NCBI GenBank assembly: GCA_022707725.1
Contig: JAKJAB010000284.1
Location: 1-5,001 of the forward strand
Reading direction: 5' to 3'
Source: Chloroflexota bacterium
GTDB taxonomy: Bacteria > Chloroflexota > Anaerolineae > B4-G1 > SLSP01
Length of the DNA stretch: 5,001 bases
The notes beneath the pieces are model-generated. The model was given only the letters and a program-made list of their open reading frames with translations. It was not told where the DNA came from and ran no database searches. This document shows positions 1 to 5,001 of this stretch, piece after piece. Each line of letters begins with the position of its first letter. Position 1 is the first letter of the stretch. The translations under genes and the position numbers were made by a program.

Positions 1-1587
1 GACCTGAACCAGACCGGCGGTAGCTACGCCAACAACGTCATCGCCGATAATCAAACGCCCAGCGGCGGCGCAGCCATCTACGCGCGCGGCGCGACGGCCC
101 ACTTGCTGCACAGCACCATCGCGCGGAACAGCGGCAGCGCCGGCATCTTCATCACCGACGCAACGCCCGGCGCCCACAGCGCGTTGGTAATGACCAACAC
201 GATCATTGCCGATCATAGCGCGGGCATTGAGCTTGCAGAGAACAACACCCTGACGGCGAACACCCTGCTCTGGCACAACACGACTGTCACCGTCACCCCG
301 GCATCGCGGCCCTTCGTCACCCTGCTCAATGACTGGACCGCCGACCCACGCTTCGAGGCCGACGGCTATCATCTGCGCATCGGTTCGGCGGCGCTCGATG
401 CGGGCATCCCGGCGGCGGTAGTCCGCGACGTGGACGGCGACCCGCGCCCCTACGGCAGCGGCTTCGACGTGGGTGCGGATGAAGCGCCCTACGTGCAAGC
501 GCCGCCGGAGACCGGCGCCACGCTTGTCTATACAGATACTGACGGCAGCGAGACGACGGTCGTCATCCCGCCGGCCGCTGTCAGTGAGACGATGACGATC
601 GTGTTGACGCAGCTAGACCCGGAGACGCTGGAGTCGCCGCCGAAGTTCGTTGCCGGCGGAATCGCCCTGGAATTGGATGCCTATCTGGGGGAAGAGCAGG
701 TAGAAGACTTCACCTTCAGCGCACCGATCACGCTGACGCTCGAATACACCGACGAAGATATCGTTGGCATGGATGAGTCCGCGCTCCTACTCTATCGCTA
801 CGTGTGCCCCAATTCCGGGTCATTTTTGCTGTGCTTCTGGGAAGTCATCGGCGCCCGTCCTGGCGAAGGACAAACGCTGGATATGGACAACAATGTCCTG
901 ACGGCTTGGCTGATCGGATTCAGCAAGTTCCGCACGCTAGGCATGCCGCTGCAACCAGTTTTCGAAGTCAGCAAGACCTACACCAGCAACCGGGTGGCCG
1001 GGATGCCGGTAACGTACACGCTCACCGTCACCAATACAGGCAGCGCGGATGCCACCACCGTCGTCCTGGAGGACGTCATATCGACGAACCTCATCTGGAC
1101 CAGTGGGGGCACGCTGGCGCTCAATCGCGTGCGCTGGACCTTCGAAGAACTCGTTGCGGGTGATGGAACCGGCGTGGGGCAGTTTACCGCAGCCCTGCCC
1201 TGTGTGGCCGGAGCGGAGATTGTGAATGACGACTACCGGGTGGTCAGCAGCGCGCAAGGCGTGACGAGCACCGTTGGACCGCCGGTCACCTTCACCGTCA
1301 TCTCCCCAACCATAGCGGTAGAGATCAACTACACGCCGTCCGCACCGGTTGCCGGAGACATCATCACTTTCACAGCGACGGCGACGACGAACGGGACGCC
1401 CCTGAGCTACACCTGGAGCTTTGGCGGGACGGGGCAGAGCGTCACTCGCACCTACTCTACAGCGGGGATGTACACCGTGTCAGTCACGGCGACGGATGCG
1501 TGCGGTTACACGCAGAGCGCCGCAGCGACGGTCACGGTGCTGTCCACGGGGCATAAGGTGTATCTGCCGTTGGTGTTGCGGAACTAG
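1..1587 (+). CDS. Secreted multidomain surface protein (beta-helix/choice-of-anchor Q, DUF11, PKD), 5'-partial
   Basis: The frame is open from base 1 to the TAG at 1585-1587, giving 528 visible residues; the start and any signal peptide lie upstream. The TTG at 103 is an internal Leu codon, not the start, because the same repeat pattern continues before it. Domains in order (window residues): 1-100, right-handed parallel beta-helix rungs with repeated NxxIA/NTI motifs (NNVIADNQ 11-18, HSTIARNS 37-44, TNTIIADHS 65-73, ANTLLWHNT 86-94); 113-161, the DPRF...YHL...ALDAG...DVDGDPRP...DVGADE tail typical of choice-of-anchor Q proteins; 173-314, a beta-rich module with IPPAAVSET resembling ZU5-like domains (inference), with two Cys nine residues apart (269, 278) that could form a disulfide; 320-432, a DUF11 repeat (VTYTLTVTNTG); 436-514, a PKD domain (YTWSFGG, YSTAGMYTVSVTATD). 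It ends in KVYLPLVLRN. The composition is rich in Thr, Ala and Gly and has no internal membrane segment. It is probably exported and cell-surface attached or released. No catalytic residues are recognisable, so an adhesin, structural or polysaccharide-binding role is only a guess. Confidence 0.9.
   Translation, partial: DLNQTGGSYANNVIADNQTPSGGAAIYARGATAHLLHSTIARNSGSAGIFITDATPGAHSALVMTNTIIADHSAGIELAENNTLTANTLLWHNTTVTVTPASRPFVTLLNDWTADPRFEADGYHLRIGSAALDAGIPAAVVRDVDGDPRPYGSGFDVGADEAPYVQAPPETGATLVYTDTDGSETTVVIPPAAVSETMTIVLTQLDPETLESPPKFVAGGIALELDAYLGEEQVEDFTFSAPITLTLEYTDEDIVGMDESALLLYRYVCPNSGSFLLCFWEVIGARPGEGQTLDMDNNVLTAWLIGFSKFRTLGMPLQPVFEVSKTYTSNRVAGMPVTYTLTVTNTGSADATTVVLEDVISTNLIWTSGGTLALNRVRWTFEELVAGDGTGVGQFTAALPCVAGAEIVNDDYRVVSSAQGVTSTVGPPVTFTVISPTIAVEINYTPSAPVAGDIITFTATATTNGTPLSYTWSFGGTGQSVTRTYSTAGMYTVSVTATDACGYTQSAAATVTVLSTGHKVYLPLVLRN
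1549..1584 (+). other. C-terminal YLPLVLRN tail motif of the secreted protein
   Basis: The last 12 residues, GHKVYLPLVLRN, follow the PKD domain after a short linker (STGHK) and end directly at the stop codon. The tail is a basic residue, then Tyr-Leu-Pro-Leu-Val-Leu, then Arg-Asn. From memory, closely similar short tails (YLPLV followed by a basic residue) end many exported Chloroflexota proteins of otherwise unrelated domain content. That would fit a sorting or anchoring signal, but I know of no demonstrated function. It is too short for a transmembrane anchor and lacks an LPXTG motif or a PEP-CTERM layout. Confidence 0.55.
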
Positions 1588-1619
1588 TCAACCGCGCTTG
1601 GAGCGGGGTGTCGGGTCCG

Positions 1620-1667
1620 CGATGCTTGTGTGCTACGTTAGGATCTAACGATCCCTGGCAAGCATCG
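1620..1667 (+). other. Composite stem-loop downstream of the + strand gene
   Basis: Two nested inverted repeats are seen by eye. The outer arms are CGATGCTTG (1620-1628) and CAAGCATCG (1659-1667), nine perfect pairs. The inner arms are CGTTAG (1636-1641) and CTAACG (1645-1650), six perfect pairs around a GAT loop. An internal loop of 7 and 8 bases separates them. No T-run follows on either strand, so this is not a canonical intrinsic terminator. It lies 33 bases after the + strand stop and could protect the mRNA 3' end, act in Rho-dependent termination, or be a dispersed palindromic element. The function is unassigned. Confidence 0.4.
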
Positions 1668-1703
1668 AAAGGGAAGCTATTTACGCCACGCGGAACCGGC
1701 CTG

Positions 1704-1747
1704 AAAACAAGCTGGCGGACTGCAAAACGGCAGTCTGCCAGCTTGTT
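1704..1747 (-). terminator. Probable intrinsic terminator of the cyclase/ATPase gene, possibly bidirectional
   Basis: The arms at 1706-1723 and 1730-1747 are 18 bases each and match at 17 of 18 positions, around a six-base loop (1724-1729, AAAACG on +). The exception is 1717/1736, a G-U wobble in + strand RNA and an A-C mismatch in - strand RNA. Read on the - strand, the stem starts at the base right after the TAG stop (1750-1748) and its end runs into TTGTTTTC (1710-1703), a modest U-tract. Read on the + strand, an A-rich stretch precedes the stem but only CTACAG follows it. Termination is therefore best supported for the - strand gene, with weaker service to the + strand gene. Confidence 0.65.
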
Positions 1748-4700
1748 CTACAGCGCAGGTAATTCACTCAACGCAACACGTACCCGCTCCTGTTCTTGTG
1801 ATAGTTCCAGTCGCTCGAAAAGCGTGAGGGCTTCGGCGAGCGCCGCGCGGGCTTCACCTGTGCGTCCGGCAGCTTTGAGGACGAGCGCAAAATCATAAAT
1901 CGCCGTCCCCAGATCGAAGTCCTGATTGAGTTCGCGTAAGATAGCTATGCTTTGTTCGAAATGGATGATTGCCGACGTCAAGTCGTTAATTCTGAGGAAA
2001 ATATTACCCATAACGCGATAGATACTACCCTCTGCTTTACGATCCCCTGTAGCCTTTATGTGGAGAATCGCTTCGCGGCAAGATTGGAGAGCGCGTTCGA
2101 ATTCACCTATTTCCAAATAACATTCTGCTAACTGACGATGGCATTCGATTTCGGTCTCACTCGCGCCGATTTCCTGTGCAACAATCAAACTCTTTTCCAA
2201 ATGTGTGATGGCGTGGACAAAATCACCCTGCGCGCGATAGGCTTCTCCAAGATTGACGTGACAATCGGCAATCCCAGGTTTGTCGCCCAATCGCTCGGTC
2301 ATCCGTAAGCTATGTTCATAGTAATCGATTGCCTGTCCATAGTCGCCCCGAGCATACTGGACGATACCCAAATTCATATAGGCGGCGGCTTCCCCCCATA
2401 TATCGCCAAATCGCTGCAATGTCTTCAAGGCGCGGTTGAAGTAATCGGCTGAGCGGCTCAGATCTGTCTGATAGTGGAGGATAGCCAGGTTGTTGAAAAT
2501 TCTGGCTGCTTCGTATGCATTGCCGATGCGTTCAAAGATGCTCAAGGATTGTTCCAGATGCGCGATAGCCTTGTCCGGTTGACGGCCGCGATAGCTTAGC
2601 CCTAACACATTGTGAGCTTGAGCAATTTCTCGATAATGCGTTGTGTGTTCCAAAATGACGAGGCTGGCCTCGCTATCAACCAGCGCGGCCTCGCTTTGCC
2701 CTTGCTGTTCATAAATACGCGACCGGGCAATCAATAATCGAGCCATCTCGACCGCTTTCTCGCCTTCAGAGGCGACTAAACTCAGCCCTTGCTCACAAGC
2801 AGCCAGCGCCTTTTCATATTCTCCCAGATTTTGGTAGACAATGGCCATCCGGCGATGCAAGTCAGCCTGTTGTTTCGAATCGCGGCAGCACGTCAGCGCG
2901 CGTTCATAACACGCCAGCGCTTCCTCCGATTCGCCCACGTGAAATAGAACGTCGCCCAAGCCTTCGGCGATGACAACCGCTGCTTCGGTCTGCTGTAGCT
3001 GCGCGGCGAGTTCATCAGCTTTGCGGTAAAACGCAATCGCCTCCGGGTTGGCGTAGGCCAGCCGGGCCTTGTCACCCGATTTGATCAGGTACTCCAAAGC
3101 CTTCTCGCGGTCATCGGAGAGACCGTAGTGATGCGCCAGCAATTCGTAGACCTCTTCCAGCTTTTTCCCAGCGTAGATTTCCTCCAAATACCGCCCGATG
3201 AGGCTATGATAGGTGCGGCGGTCGCGCAGGAGCAGGCTTTCGTAGGCCACGTCGCGTACCATCACATGCTTGAAGATGTATTCCAACTCCGGCAACCGGG
3301 CGCGCTCGCGGATCAACTCGGTGCGCTGCAAGGTCGCCAAATTGACATCCAGGTGCGCCATCAGCGCCGCCGCCGAAGAAAGCCAGGCCAACAAATCGTG
3401 GGTGAAGGTACGGCCGATGATGGCGGCCAATTGCAGCGTGCGCCGCGCCTCCTCCAACAGTTGATCGATGCGGGCCATAATGAGACCTTGCAAGGAATCG
3501 GGGACAACGCGCAGATCGATCTCCCGATCCAGCCGCCAACCGCCATTTTGCGGGACGACGATCCCCTGATCGATAAGCGAGCGGATGATCTCCTCGATGT
3601 AAAACGGGTTCCCTTCGGCGCGGGAAACCAGATGCGCCAGGGCAGGGGGCAATTGATCCAATGCGAGCAGGTTGCAGACCAGTTCCTGATCCTCTCCGGC
3701 CTGTAGGTCCAACGGTTTGAGCTGGATTTCGACGTGGCGATGCGGATAATCGCGCGCCGCCAGTTGCCCCAGATCGAAACAGCCGTGGTCGCGGACGGGC
3801 CGGTAGAGCATCGCAATCAGCAAAGGGACGCGGTCGGTGAGCGCGAGGCAACGTTCCAGCAGCAACAAGGATGCCGAATCCGCCCAGTGCAGGTCGTCGA
3901 AGACGATCACCACCGGCTGCTCCATCGCAATCCGCTCGATCAGCGCCGTGATCGCCCGCAGCATCTGCCGTTGCAAAGCTTCGCCCGAAAGATACGTCAC
4001 ACGCTCGGCTTCGGGTTCGCTCAGCGGCAGGTTGAGGAAGTGCGCCAGATAGGGTTGCACGTCGGCGGCGCCCTCGTCCGCGAAGAGATACTCGGTGTAG
4101 CGGCGCAACTTATCACGGATGTCGTACTCGTTGTCGGTATCGACGATGCGCAGGAAAGCGTGAATGACGTCGGTGAAGGCCGAGTAGCTGACGTGTTGCG
4201 TGTAGGACAGACAGCGTCCCTCCACCCAGGTAAGGGCGATTTCATCCACCACATTCGCGCGCATTTCAGCGATCATGCGGCTCTTGCCCAGTCCGGCCTC
4301 GCCGATCAGCGAGAGGATGCCGCCGCGCCCGGTAAACAAATCGGCGACCAAACGGCGCAGCGCGGCCTGTTCTGCGGCGCGGCCTACCAGTGTGGAGCGC
4401 AATCCACGGATGCCGCGCACCGGCTCCGGTTGCGCCCGCCGCCCCACAATCGTGAAGGTGGGCACCGGCTTGCTCTTGCCCTTCAACCGCACCTCGCCCC
4501 GGTCGGCTACCTCGAAGAAAGCGCGCACTTTGCGCTGCACGTATCCGGCGAGCAGGACTTCGCCAGCCTGCGCCGCGCTCATCAGCCGCGCCGCCAGGTT
4601 GACCTCATCGCCCATCACGGTGTACTCGCGGCGCATGGCTCCGCCGACGTGCCCGGCAAAGACCATACCGGTGCTCACGCCGATCCGCTGTTGCGCCCAG

Positions 4701-5001
4701 GTGCAATGTTCTTCCAAGGCGCGTTGCATATCAAGGGCCGCGCGGACGGCGCGCTCGGCATCATCTTCGTGCGCCACCGGCGCGCCGAAGAGCGCCATCA
4801 ACTTGTCGCCGCGATCATACAGGTCGATCTTGTTCACGACGCCGCCGTAACGCTCGACGATCTCGTCCATCACCACGAAGTAGTCGTTCAGCGCCCGCGC
4901 AATGTCGGCCTCACGACCCGGTCCCAGGCGCTCGACGAGGTCACTCGCGCCGACGAAGTTGGCGAAGAGGATCGCCACCAGGCGATGTTCGCCGCTATCA
5001 T
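1748..5001 (-). CDS. Class III cyclase-domain / STAND ATPase / TPR signalling protein, 5'-partial
   Basis: The frame is open from the right edge to the TAG at 1750-1748. Residues are numbered from the GTG at 4978; at least seven in-frame codons precede it (DSGEHRL) and fit the usual GERRLV lead-in of this family, so the true start is off-window. Residues 1-178 form a class III nucleotide cyclase domain: Lys50 and Thr120 at the base-recognition sites (class IIIb-like), second metal Asp58 in GDKLMALFGAP, and Asn127 and Arg131 in VNLAARL. The first metal Asp is Asn7 (FANFVG instead of FADxVG), so activity alone is doubtful. Residues 197-400 form an AAA_16/STAND ATPase with LVGR (197-200), Walker A GEAGLGKS (226-233) and Walker B VVIVFDDLHWAD (356-367). 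Residues 400-620 are a helical/winged-helix region with the family motifs AEGNPFYIEEI, AAIIGRTF and FKHVMVRDVAYESLL. Residues 666-1060 are TPR repeats, followed by a short tail with no LuxR-type DNA-binding domain. Probably a cytoplasmic signalling switch in which ATP-driven oligomerisation and TPR-bound ligands or partners control the cyclase module (inference from the family). Confidence 0.93.
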   Translation of the reverse strand, partial: DSGEHRLVAILFANFVGASDLVERLGPGREADIARALNDYFVVMDEIVERYGGVVNKIDLYDRGDKLMALFGAPVAHEDDAERAVRAALDMQRALEEHCTWAQQRIGVSTGMVFAGHVGGAMRREYTVMGDEVNLAARLMSAAQAGEVLLAGYVQRKVRAFFEVADRGEVRLKGKSKPVPTFTIVGRRAQPEPVRGIRGLRSTLVGRAAEQAALRRLVADLFTGRGGILSLIGEAGLGKSRMIAEMRANVVDEIALTWVEGRCLSYTQHVSYSAFTDVIHAFLRIVDTDNEYDIRDKLRRYTEYLFADEGAADVQPYLAHFLNLPLSEPEAERVTYLSGEALQRQMLRAITALIERIAMEQPVVIVFDDLHWADSASLLLLERCLALTDRVPLLIAMLYRPVRDHGCFDLGQLAARDYPHRHVEIQLKPLDLQAGEDQELVCNLLALDQLPPALAHLVSRAEGNPFYIEEIIRSLIDQGIVVPQNGGWRLDREIDLRVVPDSLQGLIMARIDQLLEEARRTLQLAAIIGRTFTHDLLAWLSSAAALMAHLDVNLATLQRTELIRERARLPELEYIFKHVMVRDVAYESLLLRDRRTYHSLIGRYLEEIYAGKKLEEVYELLAHHYGLSDDREKALEYLIKSGDKARLAYANPEAIAFYRKADELAAQLQQTEAAVVIAEGLGDVLFHVGESEEALACYERALTCCRDSKQQADLHRRMAIVYQNLGEYEKALAACEQGLSLVASEGEKAVEMARLLIARSRIYEQQGQSEAALVDSEASLVILEHTTHYREIAQAHNVLGLSYRGRQPDKAIAHLEQSLSIFERIGNAYEAARIFNNLAILHYQTDLSRSADYFNRALKTLQRFGDIWGEAAAYMNLGIVQYARGDYGQAIDYYEHSLRMTERLGDKPGIADCHVNLGEAYRAQGDFVHAITHLEKSLIVAQEIGASETEIECHRQLAECYLEIGEFERALQSCREAILHIKATGDRKAEGSIYRVMGNIFLRINDLTSAIIHFEQSIAILRELNQDFDLGTAIYDFALVLKAAGRTGEARAALAEALTLFERLELSQEQERVRVALSELPAL
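1799..2983 (-). repeat. TPR repeat array, about ten units, encoded in the C-terminal third
   Basis: This is a protein-level repeat. The conserved LGxxY-type position of helix A recurs at residues 674, 711, 752, 792, 831, 870, 910, 950, 990 and 1030, a spacing of 37-41 residues that settles to exactly 40 over the last five. Each unit shows the pattern LGxxYxxxGxxxxA followed by a second helix such as HLEQSL, YYEHSL, HLEKSL or HFEQSI, then a loop often ending in GD or GN. The 40-residue period, rather than 34, is typical of TPR_12/TPR_7-like arrays with longer helices. It probably forms a superhelical scaffold for binding proteins or peptides. The units have diverged in DNA sequence, so this is an old array rather than a recent tandem duplication. 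Confidence 0.85.

Larger units (their letters stand above)
1588..1747. other. Convergent intergenic spacer, no gene
   Basis: These 160 bases separate the two convergent stop codons. I find no credible coding sequence, tRNA or promoter here; the one + strand frame crossing it runs antisense into the neighbouring gene and has low-complexity Ser/Arg-rich content. The spacer holds two separate inverted repeats, described in their own entries. The 3' one is a long hairpin touching the - strand stop codon and the 5' one is a shorter composite stem. Confidence 0.8.

Noticed and set aside
1378..1542. Loss of the PKD signature Asp residues (WSFGGTG instead of WDFGDG) as a functional change
   Set aside because: PKD domains vary widely at these positions and the rest of the fold pattern is intact, so it is not strong evidence of altered function.
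1592..1605. Short CCGC...GCGG inverted repeat just after the + strand stop
   Set aside because: Only four pairs around a seven-base loop in GC-rich DNA, with no T-run; expected by chance.
1608..1898. A 96-codon + strand frame starting in the spacer
   Set aside because: Half of it is antisense to the end of the TPR gene, it reads through the terminator hairpin, and the product is a Ser/Arg/Ala-rich sequence without a domain.
3128..3706. A 192-codon open frame on the + strand
   Set aside because: It lies wholly antisense to the ATPase/winged-helix part of the - strand gene, has Gln/Arg-rich low-complexity content and no recognisable domain. Long antisense frames are common in high-GC genes.
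3204..3851. A 215-codon - strand frame overlapping the cyclase/ATPase gene
   Set aside because: It is an out-of-frame shadow of the ATPase gene on the same strand, with Arg/Pro-rich content, while the main frame carries intact family motifs through the whole stretch.
4275..4850. A 191-codon open frame on the + strand
   Set aside because: It is antisense to the cyclase and Walker A coding region; its Ser/Arg/Pro/Thr-rich translation mirrors codon bias and resembles no known protein.
4976..4978. GTG as the start of the cyclase/ATPase gene
   Set aside because: It is a Val codon inside the first core strand (L-V-A-I-L-F-A) of the cyclase domain, and the in-frame lead-in GEHRL precedes it.
4999..5001. 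ATG on the - strand at the window edge
   Set aside because: It is out of frame with the cyclase coding sequence by one base, so it cannot be that gene's start.

Overview
This window most likely comes from the chromosome of a bacterium in the phylum Chloroflexota (an Anaerolineae, Caldilinea or Chloroflexia relative). The assignment is by inference from two protein styles. One is a secreted mosaic protein with beta-helix, DUF11 and PKD modules that ends in a YLPLVLRN-type tail. The other is a very large class III cyclase / STAND ATPase / TPR fusion. No rRNA, tRNA, CRISPR array, insertion sequence or phage gene is visible.

Layout: two large genes converge on a 160-base spacer, and both run off the window. 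On the + strand, bases 1-1587 hold the last 528 codons of an exported multidomain surface protein; its start and signal peptide lie to the left. On the - strand, bases 5001-1748 hold a signalling protein of at least 1083 residues. Its reading frame is still open at the right edge, so its N-terminus is missing. The visible part runs in this order: class III nucleotide cyclase domain, ATP-binding STAND/AAA-type domain with Walker A and B motifs, helical/winged-helix linker, and about ten TPR repeats.

The spacer (1588-1747) contains no gene. It holds a long 18-bp-arm hairpin that directly abuts the stop codon of the - strand gene and is the best terminator candidate. It also holds a smaller two-part hairpin nearer the + strand gene. 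Because the genes are convergent and both promoters are off-window, nothing here indicates that they share regulation or function.

The points most worth a second look are in the cyclase domain. The first metal-binding Asp is replaced by Asn, while the base-recognition and transition-state residues are kept, and about four extra residues sit before the second metal Asp. This suggests a C2-like half-site that may need a partner domain encoded beyond the right edge. A marked drop in GC content across the TPR half of the same gene and the C-terminal tail of the secreted protein are secondary points. I see no clear evidence of a wholly new multi-gene system in these 5 kb.
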